A stretch of DNA of 40,700 nt, taken from a virus. The notes under the pieces are model-generated. The model was not told the DNA's origin. It did not search any database and saw only the letters and a program-made list of their open reading frames with translations. The stretch spans positions 1-40,700 of the IMG/VR virus record IMGVR_UViG_3300002835_000418; one strand, 5' to 3'. The translations under genes and the position numbers were made by a program. Positions 1-8,674 of the stretch are shown here, one piece after another (positions within the stretch are counted from its first letter, which is position 1; the number at the start of each line of letters is the position of its first letter).

Positions 1-79
1 TTAAGATACCACTTCCTATAATTGTATTGATTTATGTTTTGATACGACATACGTTATTGATAAATACCAACATCGCAAG

Positions 80-87
80 TATTTATA
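80..87 (+). promoter_or_regulatory. candidate late promoter, TATTTATA
   Basis: TATTTATA lies 15 nt before the ATG at 103 and is preceded by GCAAG at 75-79. The same GCAAG plus TATTTATAG arrangement precedes the prohead protease gene on the other strand, with two extra bases. The rest of 1-102 shows no gene. Promoter function is inferred from recurrence only. Confidence 0.5.
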
Positions 88-102
88 GTTAAAAAAAACA
101 GG

Positions 103-903
103 ATGATTGCAATAGATACAGAACTATATTCAAGCCCGTATTATTTTTTACTTAGAGATAAAGGAAATAAATACTCCTTATATTTCTCAGTTGAAACTAC
201 TTTGACTGAAGCCAGAAGAAAAGACGAGAAAATTGACTTCGACAAAAAACACGGTGACAAGGTTAGAAAACGCTTGTCAAAAATTGCCAAAGAAAAAAAG
301 GTAAAATCAACTAAAGAAGTTAAGGGTGAGATTGAAGAGTTAATAAATGCCGACGGTTCAATGGCAAATTCTAAAGTTCCAATCTTAGATCCAAAGTTAC
401 ACCCAAAGAAAACAATGGACCAAACTGTTCCTGCATCAAGAATAACAAACGATCCTGTTACTCGTGGATATAGAGTTTATTATGGTGAGTCAGTTGAAGA
501 AGTTGATGAAGAAGATATGTCAAAAGCGTTTGGATATCAGGAAACCTCAGGTAAAACTCCTGATCAAACAATCAAGATCTTACATAAGATGGGTGTTGAA
601 AATCCTGTGGAAAGAGCGGAAGAAATGGGGAAAGATCCTAAATTGAATAAGAAAAAAATCAAAGGATCTGACATGAGAATTAGAATTACCGAAAAAGAAA
701 CTCTTGAGGAAATACAAAGAAGAAAGATGATTAAGGTTGTTGAGGACATCTTAATGACCAAAAAAGAAAAGGATTCTGACGTTAGAGAGAAAGAATCGGA
801 AGTACCTTCCGTCTTATTAAAAAACATTAAATCGTTGAAAAAACAAGCGGACAAACACGGTATATCCATGTCTACGTTAATTAAAGCATTAAAGAGTGAA
901 TAA
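103..903 (+). CDS. hypothetical protein, charged, probably late gene
   Basis: This 266-residue protein is not recognised. It is lysine- and glutamate-rich and mostly helical in appearance, with a basic segment at about residues 60-110 and a helical C-terminus (about 235-266) that looks like a small helix-turn-helix or coiled segment. No signal peptide or membrane segment is visible. The ATG is preceded by CAGG and by a candidate late promoter at 80-87, so it is probably the first gene of a late transcript that runs into the next four genes. A virion or assembly role is possible from context but not shown. Confidence 0.6.
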   Translation: MIAIDTELYSSPYYFLLRDKGNKYSLYFSVETTLTEARRKDEKIDFDKKHGDKVRKRLSKIAKEKKVKSTKEVKGEIEELINADGSMANSKVPILDPKLHPKKTMDQTVPASRITNDPVTRGYRVYYGESVEEVDEEDMSKAFGYQETSGKTPDQTIKILHKMGVENPVERAEEMGKDPKLNKKKIKGSDMRIRITEKETLEEIQRRKMIKVVEDILMTKKEKDSDVREKESEVPSVLLKNIKSLKKQADKHGISMSTLIKALKSE

Positions 904-1357
904 AGACCTATACAATAAGAAAATTAAGTTTCCTGAAGAAATGAAAGAACATTTAAAAAGTACTTTTTCATCGGTTCAGGGTGCTGATCAAAACACCGAA
1001 GGATATAATAGAAATCAAGAACTTCAAGGTCAATCAAGTATCACATACCAACAACTCAAAAGAATTAAAAATTTCTTTGATAATTTTAAAGGTATACCAA
1101 ATGAGCCATCATATATTTTAAATGGTGGTGAAAAAATGAAAGGTTGGGTAGATGGAGCGTTAAGATTTTTAAGAGACTCTATTCATGATACAAAACACAA
1201 TAAGTCCGAAACAGGAATGCAGAATCAACACATACAAAGTCACGAAAAAGATTTTACCAATGTTAGACCATCACAAACACACAAATCAACCTTACAAAAA
1301 TACGATACTGCAGTGACTGAAAGCCTTAAAAGAATAAACAATTTAATGAATAAATAA
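896..1357 (+). CDS. hypothetical phage protein
   Basis: This 153-residue protein starts at a GTG that overlaps the end of the preceding gene; an ATG at 941 is the alternative start. The GTG is preferred because the extra residues continue the same basic helical pattern and the overlap fits the tight packing. Visible segments are YQQLKRIKNFFDNF at about 52-65, then LNGGEKMKGWVDGAL, then GMQNQHIQSHEKD. From memory this order (helix, LNGG..M..W, GM.N..I..HEK) recurs in hypothetical proteins of large marine phages. Its function is unknown; the location suggests a late or structural role. Confidence 0.6.
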   Translation: MNKDLYNKKIKFPEEMKEHLKSTFSSVQGADQNTEGYNRNQELQGQSSITYQQLKRIKNFFDNFKGIPNEPSYILNGGEKMKGWVDGALRFLRDSIHDTKHNKSETGMQNQHIQSHEKDFTNVRPSQTHKSTLQKYDTAVTESLKRINNLMNK

Positions 1358-1362
1358 AAAAT

Positions 1363-1662
1363 ATGGGAAACGAACTTGCAATCGATTTGAATCAGAATGT
1401 GGAGAATCAATTAACCGCAATCGCTGATGTAGAAAGAAAAAGATTAATCACAAGGAATGACTATGCCGCTCAAGCTCAGATATATTCAGTTAACAGTCCA
1501 GACGCTATTGCTGATGGAGATGAATTAGGTAGAGGTACAGGTATATTCTTGGATGTCTATAACCCAACAGCTGGTACTAGTACTGACGTTGCGGAAAGAA
1601 AAAATGAGATAAAAATCAACAAATTTAACTCAACTAAACCTTATCCGAATTTTGCGTTATAA
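1363..1662 (+). CDS. hypothetical small protein
   Basis: This 99-residue protein is not recognised. It is polar, with an acidic and glycine-rich middle (DGDELGRGTGIFLDVYNPTAG at about 47-67) and no signal peptide or membrane segment. The start follows an A-rich spacer (TAAAAAATATG) with no Shine-Dalgarno, and the stop overlaps the next ATG by one base. It probably belongs to the same late transcript as its neighbours. The context suggests a minor virion or assembly protein, but nothing in the sequence proves it. Confidence 0.55.
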   Translation: MGNELAIDLNQNVENQLTAIADVERKRLITRNDYAAQAQIYSVNSPDAIADGDELGRGTGIFLDVYNPTAGTSTDVAERKNEIKINKFNSTKPYPNFAL

Positions 1663-2045
1663 TGAGATTACAATCATCTCTTAAAGATTTAATCTTAGAA
1701 GTTGCATCAGTTGATAGTATCACAGATGCAATCAAAAAGAGACAAAAAGTGGTTATCTACTATGATGGAGATGAACCAGGAGGTAGAGGTTTGCGTGAAA
1801 TTGAACCTGTATGTCTTGGTAGAATGAGAGGAACTAATAACTTAGCTCTTAGAGCATGGGATGAGTCTGGTGCATCTCACACAGGATATAAAGGAGAACA
1901 ACCACTACCAGGGTGGAGACTTTTCAGACTAGATAAAATACTTTCGAACAAACCAACAGGAGAAATTTTTGATCAAATGAGACTTGGTTTTAATCCAAAT
2001 GGTGACAAAAGCATGAATAGTGTTATTATTATAGCAAAATTTTAA
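1662..2045 (+). CDS. stand-alone WYL-like domain protein
   Basis: This 127-residue protein resembles an isolated WYL domain. After a short N-terminal helix it reads KVVIYYDGDE, then REIEPVCLGRMRGTNNLALRAW, then GWRLFRLDKI at about 85-94. This matches the usual WYL order: strand, IxP motif, a short strand giving a residue like L-R-A, and a terminal FRLDRI. WYL domains bind ligands or nucleic acid and usually sit beside a helix-turn-helix in regulators; here there is no DNA-binding domain. It could act as a ligand-binding or accessory protein for RNA polymerase or an effector. The family call is by eye and moderately sure; the role is unknown. Confidence 0.5.
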   Translation: MRLQSSLKDLILEVASVDSITDAIKKRQKVVIYYDGDEPGGRGLREIEPVCLGRMRGTNNLALRAWDESGASHTGYKGEQPLPGWRLFRLDKILSNKPTGEIFDQMRLGFNPNGDKSMNSVIIIAKF

Positions 2046-2048
2046 ATT

Positions 2049-2615
2049 ATGAGTAACGATTTAATGCAGAAATTAATGATTTCTAAAGCAATAATTGACA
2101 AACACAATAATATCCCAAGAGGGAATTCGCCAGAAATTAATTCACCACAATCAGTTGCGGTTCAGGATTTTTCAGCCCCACAAGCAAAATATAATTTACC
2201 ATCAGATTTAATGGAACAATCATCCAGACCAACTAACACAGCCCCTGTAGGTGTAGACGCAATCAAAAAATCTAAATTACCTGATGAAATTAAAAGGTTA
2301 ATGTTAGAAAACCCAATTCAATCACCACAACAGTCTTCACCTGTTTTATCAGATGAATTGATTGAAAAGGCATCAAAGTTAATGGGTACTACCGTTAAAA
2401 AAGAAATACCACCTGTTGCTGCGAAATCAGTAAGCCAATCTCCTAATGTCGACATGAGACAATTATCTAAATTAGTGAAAGAGGCTGTTAACTCAGCTCT
2501 TGAAGAGAATGGACTACTAATTGAGAGTGTTGAGAGAAGTAACGATCTTTTTTCATTTAGGGTTGGTCAACACGTTTTTGAAGGAAAAATCACAAAAGTT
2601 AAAAAAGTTAAATAA
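2049..2615 (+). CDS. hypothetical protein with disordered N-terminus
   Basis: This 188-residue protein has a long proline-, glutamine- and serine-rich first part (about residues 20-130) that looks disordered. A compact C-terminal domain follows, starting near MRQLSKLVKEAVNSALEENG and ending in alternating strands (LFSFRVGQHVFEGKITKVKK). It begins three bases after the preceding gene. A 53-nt gap follows before the glycosyltransferase gene, the largest break in this part, so this may be the end of the first gene group. The function is not recognised; a structural or adaptor role would fit the layout. Confidence 0.55.
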   Translation: MSNDLMQKLMISKAIIDKHNNIPRGNSPEINSPQSVAVQDFSAPQAKYNLPSDLMEQSSRPTNTAPVGVDAIKKSKLPDEIKRLMLENPIQSPQQSSPVLSDELIEKASKLMGTTVKKEIPPVAAKSVSQSPNVDMRQLSKLVKEAVNSALEENGLLIESVERSNDLFSFRVGQHVFEGKITKVKKVK

Positions 2616-2668
2616 CACCTTTCTTTAATAGACAAAAATTATTATAATTTACATAACAAAATTATAGT

Positions 2669-3877
2669 ATGTCAAAAATTAAGGTATTAGTAATCCCATC
2701 CGATAGAACAGGTGTGGGTAAATTCAGGTCAGTTGACCCTCACATTTTTTTACAAAATCAATATGGTGATGAATTCCATGTGGATATCGTTTACGATCCT
2801 CCAATGGATACCAATTACTATAAAGACTATCACATTGTACACTATCACAGAAACATTGGTCCTGATTTTGAAAAAGGAACTGAACTTGCAATCAAGTTAA
2901 AGGATATGGGTATTGTCACAATTTGTGATATAGATGATTATTGGATGCCAACTAAAGACCATCCAATTCACGATATTATTCGTGTTCACAAAATCAACGA
3001 AAAGATTATTGCAAGTTTAAAAGTTGCAAAACATATCACAACCACAACATCTATTTTTGCGGATGAAATTTCTAAATTTCATAAGAGTGTTTTTGTTTTA
3101 CCAAACGCAATCAATCCAAACGAATCTCAATTTAAAGAACCAACTCCTGAATCTGATAGAATCCGTATTGGTTGGTTAGGTGGTTCTTCTCACTTGTCTG
3201 ATATTAATCTTTTAGATCAATCATTCAGTAAATTGTCAGGAATCAAAGATAAAACTCAATTTGTAATTTGTGGATTTGATACAAGAGGATCAGTAACTGA
3301 AATTAACGGACAAACAGGAGAACAAACAAAAAGAAATATTTTACCTCACGAAACTGTTTGGGCAACATATGAGAAAGTATTCACCCAAAACTATTCAACA
3401 GTTTCTGATGAGTATCGTGAATATCTTATGAAATACACCCAAGAACCGTATAAAAATGAAAACGATGAGGCATATGTTAGAGTGTGGACAAAACCTGTAA
3501 CATCATATGCTAAGAATTATTCAAAATTTGATATATCTTTGGCGCCAATTAAAAACCATATCTTTAACAGAGTTAAGTCTCAATTAAAGGTTATTGAATC
3601 TGGATTCTATAAGAAAGCACTAATAGCATCTGATATTGGACCATATACCATAGATTTGAAACACGCGTTAAATCATGGTAACTTTACAGACGGAAATGCA
3701 TTATTAGTAGATGAAAATAGAAACCATTCTGATTGGGCTAAATTCATTGAGAAATTAGTTAAGAATCCAAATTGGGTTAAAGACTTAGGTGAGAGATTAT
3801 ATGAAACAGTTAAAGACACATACGATCTTAATAAAGTAACAAAAGATAGAGCTGAACTATACAAAAGTTTAATATGA
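2669..3877 (+). CDS. glycosyltransferase, GT-B fold
   Basis: This 402-residue protein has the plan of a GT4-like glycosyltransferase. An N-terminal Rossmann part begins IKVLVIPSDRTGVGKFRS; a linker near residue 140-150 contains VLPNAINPNE, the usual VxxNxIDxxxF-type turn; and a second Rossmann part begins IRIGWLGGSSH. Near residue 305-330 it reads SQLKVIESGFYKKALIASD, the position of the nucleotide-sugar binding ExxxxE region. It would transfer a sugar from a nucleotide donor to a glycan acceptor in the cytoplasm. It opens the glycan island and its stop overlaps the next start (ATGA). Donor and acceptor cannot be read from the sequence. Confidence 0.8.
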   Translation: MSKIKVLVIPSDRTGVGKFRSVDPHIFLQNQYGDEFHVDIVYDPPMDTNYYKDYHIVHYHRNIGPDFEKGTELAIKLKDMGIVTICDIDDYWMPTKDHPIHDIIRVHKINEKIIASLKVAKHITTTTSIFADEISKFHKSVFVLPNAINPNESQFKEPTPESDRIRIGWLGGSSHLSDINLLDQSFSKLSGIKDKTQFVICGFDTRGSVTEINGQTGEQTKRNILPHETVWATYEKVFTQNYSTVSDEYREYLMKYTQEPYKNENDEAYVRVWTKPVTSYAKNYSKFDISLAPIKNHIFNRVKSQLKVIESGFYKKALIASDIGPYTIDLKHALNHGNFTDGNALLVDENRNHSDWAKFIEKLVKNPNWVKDLGERLYETVKDTYDLNKVTKDRAELYKSLI

Positions 3878-4575
3878 TAAATGTACCTTTAGATAAAATA
3901 TTATTCATCGATATCGAAACCGTTGGTATTGAAGCGGATTACCCTACATTAGAAAAAAAGAACCCTAAATTGGCTGAACTTTTTTCTAATTATGAGTCTT
4001 GGTTTAAAAAAAGATTTCCTGAAGATGCGGACGTAACTCTCGATCAACTGTTTCAAACAAGAACAGCATTAGTTCCTGAGTTTGCTCGAATAGTGACTGT
4101 TTGTCTTGGTATTGTTGATCAATCAGGAAAATTTAAGACAACGGTATTTTCGGATGAAAATGAAAGATCTTTATTAATCGAACTCAGAAAAACTTTATTC
4201 AAATGTGGTGAACTCGGATATTTTCTTTGTGGACATAATGTTAAGAATTTTGACATCCCAATGATGGCAAAAAGAATGATTATTAACAATATACTACCAC
4301 CAAAGATTTTTCCTACCTATGATACCAAACCATGGGAAGTTAAGGCGATAGATACAAGAGATGTATGGCAATATGGACAATACGCCTCAATATCTACATT
4401 AGATTTGATGTGTGGAGTTATGGGAGTTGAGTCATCCAAATCAGATGAAATGGATGGTTCAAGGGTTCACGAGGTATTCTACAAAGAAAAAAACATTGAT
4501 AAAATTAATACCTATTGTGAAAAAGACGTTAAGGTATTATACGAAGTAGTTAAAAAATTACAAAATTTATTATAA
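3874..4575 (+). CDS. 3'-5' exonuclease, DnaQ/PolB-exo-like (DEDD)
   Basis: This 233-residue protein is a DEDD-type 3'-5' exonuclease resembling the predicted exonuclease family related to DNA polymerase B. Exo I is DIET at 13-16, Exo II is HNVKNFDIP at 121-129 and Exo III is YCEKDV at 214-219, with D218 as the final metal ligand. The catalytic set D13, E15, D127 and D218 is complete. No polymerase domain is attached. It may remove 3' ends during phage replication or repair, or act in trans as a proofreader. It lies between two glycosyltransferase genes, beside dUTPase, so the island also carries nucleic-acid metabolism genes. Confidence 0.85.
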   Translation: MINVPLDKILFIDIETVGIEADYPTLEKKNPKLAELFSNYESWFKKRFPEDADVTLDQLFQTRTALVPEFARIVTVCLGIVDQSGKFKTTVFSDENERSLLIELRKTLFKCGELGYFLCGHNVKNFDIPMMAKRMIINNILPPKIFPTYDTKPWEVKAIDTRDVWQYGQYASISTLDLMCGVMGVESSKSDEMDGSRVHEVFYKEKNIDKINTYCEKDVKVLYEVVKKLQNLL

Positions 4576-4576
4576 C

Positions 4577-5176
4577 ATGAACGAAGCATTTAGAAAACAA
4601 TTACTTGATGATTTAAAAAAAATTGAAGGATTTGAAGATCTTGGTGATATATCCCAAGACGATAATAAAGTTATGAATGAATTATTGGGTTTCGACTTAG
4701 AAGAGTTTGAAAAAGGATTTGAAGTGTCAGACAAAAGAGCGTTAGGATATAAAAAAATAGATCCTCAAGCAACAACACCAAAATATAATTACCCAACAGA
4801 TTCAGGGTTTGATTTACATTCAATTGTGGAAATAGTGATTCCTCCATTTGGTAGAGCTTTAATACCGACAGGTTTAAAGTTTGATATCGATGAAGGATAT
4901 GAACTTCAAGTTAGAACCAAAAGTGGTTTAGCTATTAATCATGGTTTAATCGTATTGAACTCACCTGGTACTGTTGATTGTGGTTATACAGGAGAAGTAC
5001 AAGTTATTGTATTCAATACCAATCAAACTGAATTCACAATAACAAAAGGTATGAAAGTAGCTCAAGGAGTTTTATCACCAGTTGTTAATGGTAGATGGGT
5101 TCAACTAATGGAAGTTGAGGATGTAATCGAAAAAGATCGAGGAGATAATGGATTTGGTTCAACAGGAATAAAATAA
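4577..5176 (+). CDS. dut: dUTPase with N-terminal extension
   Basis: dUTP diphosphatase hydrolyses dUTP to dUMP and pyrophosphate, keeping uracil out of phage DNA. The trimeric-type motifs appear in order: DSGFDL (75-80), RTKSGLA (113-119), GTVDCGYTGE (131-140), the GMKVAQGVL region (158-166) and RGDNGFGSTG (188-197). Motif 3 has T where many members have R. The enzyme core is about 140 residues, the usual length, but an acidic 55-residue N-terminal extension precedes it and is not part of the family. The gene starts one base after the exonuclease gene. The enzyme call is very sure; the extension's role is unknown. Confidence 0.95.
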   Translation: MNEAFRKQLLDDLKKIEGFEDLGDISQDDNKVMNELLGFDLEEFEKGFEVSDKRALGYKKIDPQATTPKYNYPTDSGFDLHSIVEIVIPPFGRALIPTGLKFDIDEGYELQVRTKSGLAINHGLIVLNSPGTVDCGYTGEVQVIVFNTNQTEFTITKGMKVAQGVLSPVVNGRWVQLMEVEDVIEKDRGDNGFGSTGIK

Positions 5177-5183
5177 TTAAGAT

Positions 5184-6818
5184 ATGATAACAGTAGGATA
5201 TAGTACAAGATCTCATAACCCTGAGTTCATTGAATACCTGAAAAAAAGTTCTGGTTTCAAAAAGATTAACGTTATTGAAAAAATAAATAATGGTGAAAAG
5301 AGTCTTAGTGTGGTTTATAATGAGATATTAAATGAATCAGAAACTGACATAGTTGTTTTGTGTCATGACGATTTGTACTTCGAAAGTAGTTCTTGGTATT
5401 CCAAAATTCTTAAACACTTTGAAAAAAGTGACTTTGGAATTTTAGGTGTTGCCGGAACAACCTATATGCCAGAAAGCGGACAATGGTGGGAACAGAAAGG
5501 TAGAATGATTGGTATTGTTAATCACGAACACGAAGGTAAAAAATGGGAATCTAAATATTCAGACTCTCTTGGTAACAACATCAAAGAAACTGTTATTGTC
5601 GACGGTCTATTCATTGCATTAGATAAAACAAAAATTAAACATAATTTTGATGAGACAGTTAAAGGATTTCATTTGTATGATGTAACTTTCTGTTTTAAAA
5701 ATTTCTTAGAAGGAGTTAAAGTTGGTGTTATAACTAATATTAGAATTACTCATAAATCTATTGGAATGGTTAACCAACAATGGGATGATAATAGAAAAAT
5801 ATTTGCAGAAACATTTAAAAATAATTTACCCGCCAAGGTTAAGTATAAATTTGAGGACAAAATTAAAGTCCTCATTAGTTGTTTATATTTCAAGACTTTT
5901 ACAGGATCTGAACTTTATGTTTATGAATTGGCAAAAAATTTAATTAAGTTAAATTGTGATGTTACTGTTATGTCCGAAATAGACGGACCTTTAACCAAAT
6001 TGGCAATCGAAAAAGGTATCAAGGTTAAATCTCATTCAGAACCTCCAGGTTATAAAATGGGTGACGGACAGTGGGGATTTAACTCACCAAACGGTGTTGT
6101 TGAACCATCTCAACCAGGAATGTTTTATCAAATATCAGATGTAACCTACGACATAATTCACTCTCAACACCAACCGATAACTGAAAGAGTTTGTACCCTC
6201 TATCCTAAAATTGATAAGATCACCACAATTCATTCTGAAGTTATTAGTTTGGAGGATCCGTTTATTCACGAATCAATCAAAGAATACATTGCAATCAGAC
6301 CTGAGATTAAAGATTACTTGGTTAATAAATTTGAGATTCCACAAGAAAAAATAGAAGTGATTTATAATCCTGTAGATAATGAAAAGTTTAAACCAAAAAA
6401 TCAAAAGGTTGAAAATTCAATCCTATTTGTTGGTACTATAGATTATCTAAGAGAAAACACGATTAGAGATCTTATTGTGAAAACCAAAGAATTAGATATG
6501 GAATTATGGTTAGTGGGAGAAGATAAGTCAAATTATTTAAAAGATATTTTGGAAAATTCTCACGTTAAACATTTTAAGTCTACATGGTCTGTTGAATCTT
6601 TTATTAATAGATGTAAAATGACCGCAGGTATTCAGTTAGGTAGAACTACTATCGAAGGATGGTTGTGTGGTAAACCAGGTTGGATTTACAAAGTCGATTC
6701 TTCTGGTGGAATCCTTAGTTCAGAACTATTTGAACCTCCTGTTGATGTTGAAAAATATCACGCAGAAAAAGTTGCTAAAAGAATTAAAGAAAAATATATC
6801 CAAATTTTAAACTCATGA
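5184..6818 (+). CDS. two-domain glycosyltransferase, GT2-like + GT4-like
   Basis: This 544-residue protein appears to join two transferase folds. Residues 1 to about 205 look like a GT-A domain: an N-terminal strand (ITVGYSTRSHNPEF), a conserved NEIL turn, and VVLCHDDLYFE near residue 58, where HDD serves as the metal-binding DXD. From about 227 a GT-B (GT4-like) module begins with KVLISCLYFKTFTGSELYVYELAKNL. It includes EVIYNPVDNEKFKP as the inter-domain turn and SILFVGTIDYLRE at the start of the second Rossmann part. One polypeptide could therefore add two sugars in sequence. The next gene overlaps its end by four bases. Confidence 0.8.
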   Translation: MITVGYSTRSHNPEFIEYLKKSSGFKKINVIEKINNGEKSLSVVYNEILNESETDIVVLCHDDLYFESSSWYSKILKHFEKSDFGILGVAGTTYMPESGQWWEQKGRMIGIVNHEHEGKKWESKYSDSLGNNIKETVIVDGLFIALDKTKIKHNFDETVKGFHLYDVTFCFKNFLEGVKVGVITNIRITHKSIGMVNQQWDDNRKIFAETFKNNLPAKVKYKFEDKIKVLISCLYFKTFTGSELYVYELAKNLIKLNCDVTVMSEIDGPLTKLAIEKGIKVKSHSEPPGYKMGDGQWGFNSPNGVVEPSQPGMFYQISDVTYDIIHSQHQPITERVCTLYPKIDKITTIHSEVISLEDPFIHESIKEYIAIRPEIKDYLVNKFEIPQEKIEVIYNPVDNEKFKPKNQKVENSILFVGTIDYLRENTIRDLIVKTKELDMELWLVGEDKSNYLKDILENSHVKHFKSTWSVESFINRCKMTAGIQLGRTTIEGWLCGKPGWIYKVDSSGGILSSELFEPPVDVEKYHAEKVAKRIKEKYIQILNS

Positions 6819-7966
6819 ATGTAGGAGTAATAGGTGCTGGCAGATTAGGTCTTGGGTTTGCGTTAGTTTGCGACAAACATGGAATACCCGTATTTGTTTC
6901 AGATAAAAATGAAACATATAGAAAGAACTTAAAGAATGGATTTTGTTTTACCAACGAACCTTTTATTTTGGATCTCTTAAGTAAAAAGAGATTTTTAGAA
7001 GTCATGAATACAAATGAAGAAGTAATAAAGTCTTCGGACCTTATTTGGACATTTGTTGAAACTCCTTCCCTATCTGATGGACAATACGATATTACTAAAT
7101 TGAATGAAGTTGTTAATGATTTTAAATTATGTTTTGAGAAAGGAATTGATCTAAACGGTAAAACTTTAATCATTGGATGTACCACTAACCCTGGTGACGT
7201 TCAAAACATATCTGAGTTCTTATCGAAGATATCTGTAAATGTTGTTTATAACCCTGAGTTTGTTGCTCAAGGTGAAATAGTTAAAGGTATCGAACAATGT
7301 GATATGGTACTACTTGGTACTAATAATGAAGAGAATTTAAAATACATTATTAATTTATATCGAGCAGTATCTGACACTCATGTTTCGTTTAACATCATGT
7401 CTTATTCTGCGGCAGAATTAACCAAAATCGCAATCAATAGTTTTCTGACTACAAAAATTTCATTCGCTAACATGATTGGTGAAATTGCAATAAATTCAGG
7501 TCTTGAATCTGAAGTTCAAACGATATTGAGGGCAATTGGTTCTGACTCTAGAATTGGTAAAAAATTTTTGAAATACGGGTTTGGATTCGGTGGTCCGTGT
7601 TTACCTCGAGATAATCGAGCCTTATCTAACTATGCTAAAAAATATAACGCAAACGCCAAGTTATCAGTTTTGGTCGATGAAATGAATAGTGACCATACAG
7701 AATATTTGACAGATCTTTACATCAAAAAAAATCCAGATAAAAAAATACCTTTTGTTATGAAACATATTTCATATAAAAAAGGAACAGATATAATAACAGA
7801 CTCTCAACAATACAATCTTTGTCTTTCATTGTTAGAAAAAGGTTATACTGTTTTTATTCAAGAAATTGACGCAGTAATTAATCAATTCAAAAACAAGGAT
7901 ATTGGAGAAGGATTGAAGTTTTTTAAATACGGAACAACCCCAAAAGGATACTTAATTGATTTATGA
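6815..7966 (+). CDS. UDP-glucose/GDP-mannose dehydrogenase family protein
   Basis: This 383-residue protein matches the family that oxidises a nucleotide sugar at C6 to the uronic acid with two NAD+. The dinucleotide site is GAGRLG (7-12). The conserved turn VETPS (81-85) replaces the usual VPTP. NPEFVAQG (146-153) carries the catalytic glutamate, AELTKIAIN (200-208) holds K204 and N208, and GGPCLPRD (259-266) holds the catalytic C262. The C-terminal substrate domain is short, about 90 residues. It should supply an acidic sugar donor such as UDP-glucuronate to the neighbouring transferases. Whether the substrate is UDP-Glc, UDP-HexNAc or GDP-Man cannot be decided by eye. Confidence 0.85.
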   Translation: MNVGVIGAGRLGLGFALVCDKHGIPVFVSDKNETYRKNLKNGFCFTNEPFILDLLSKKRFLEVMNTNEEVIKSSDLIWTFVETPSLSDGQYDITKLNEVVNDFKLCFEKGIDLNGKTLIIGCTTNPGDVQNISEFLSKISVNVVYNPEFVAQGEIVKGIEQCDMVLLGTNNEENLKYIINLYRAVSDTHVSFNIMSYSAAELTKIAINSFLTTKISFANMIGEIAINSGLESEVQTILRAIGSDSRIGKKFLKYGFGFGGPCLPRDNRALSNYAKKYNANAKLSVLVDEMNSDHTEYLTDLYIKKNPDKKIPFVMKHISYKKGTDIITDSQQYNLCLSLLEKGYTVFIQEIDAVINQFKNKDIGEGLKFFKYGTTPKGYLIDL

Positions 7967-8673
7967 TAATATTAACAACAACATACAATTGCGCAGAATA
8001 CGTTGAAAGATCTTTGTTAAGTATTATGTCACAAAGGTTTAAAAATTTTACCTGTTATATTACAGATGACTTATCGACCGATAATACTATAGAAGTCATT
8101 AAAAAAACAATTGCTGGTGATGATAGATTCATTCTTATTGAAAATCACAATAAGATGTATCAGCCAGGTAACTATGACCAAGTGATACGATGGAGAGCAA
8201 TACCTGGTGAAGAAATTTGTGTTGAGGTTGATGGTGATGATTGGTTATCTGACCCAAACGTATTCACAAGAATTAATGAAGTTTATAAAGATGATAATGT
8301 TTGGATGACAAGTGGTTCATTCAAGAATACTCGTGGTATGACAGGTTTCGCATCCAAACCCGCCAGTTTTGAAAACATTAGACATCAAACATTTACACTA
8401 TCCCACCTTAGAACTTGGAAGTCTTGGTTGTGGAAAAAAATTAAGGAAGAAGATTTAAGAGATGAAAATGGTGAGTATTGGAAAGTCGCTGGTGATTTAG
8501 CATTCATGTTTCCAATGTTTGAAATGTCAGGTAAAGAACATTATAGATTTTTAACAGATATAAATTATGTTTATAACGAAACAAATCCCCTTAGTGACCA
8601 TAAAGTGGATTTACAAGCGACAATTGATTTGGCGAATAAAATAAGAAATAAAACACCTTACGAAAAATTATAG
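7963..8673 (+). CDS. glycosyltransferase family 2 protein
   Basis: This 236-residue protein is a compact GT-A transferase of the GT2 type. It opens with MIILTTTYNCAEYVERSLLSI, followed by the signature ITDDLSTDNT at about 33-42 and the metal-binding VEVDGDDWL near 88-96. The C-terminal half has a W-rich acceptor region (RTWKSWLWKKI) and the acidic AGDLAFMFP that resembles the GT2 ED/catalytic-base loop. It overlaps the dehydrogenase gene by four bases and is followed one base later by a methyltransferase gene. It probably extends the same glycan. Specificity is unknown. Confidence 0.88.
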   Translation: MIILTTTYNCAEYVERSLLSIMSQRFKNFTCYITDDLSTDNTIEVIKKTIAGDDRFILIENHNKMYQPGNYDQVIRWRAIPGEEICVEVDGDDWLSDPNVFTRINEVYKDDNVWMTSGSFKNTRGMTGFASKPASFENIRHQTFTLSHLRTWKSWLWKKIKEEDLRDENGEYWKVAGDLAFMFPMFEMSGKEHYRFLTDINYVYNETNPLSDHKVDLQATIDLANKIRNKTPYEKL

Positions 8674-8674
8674 A

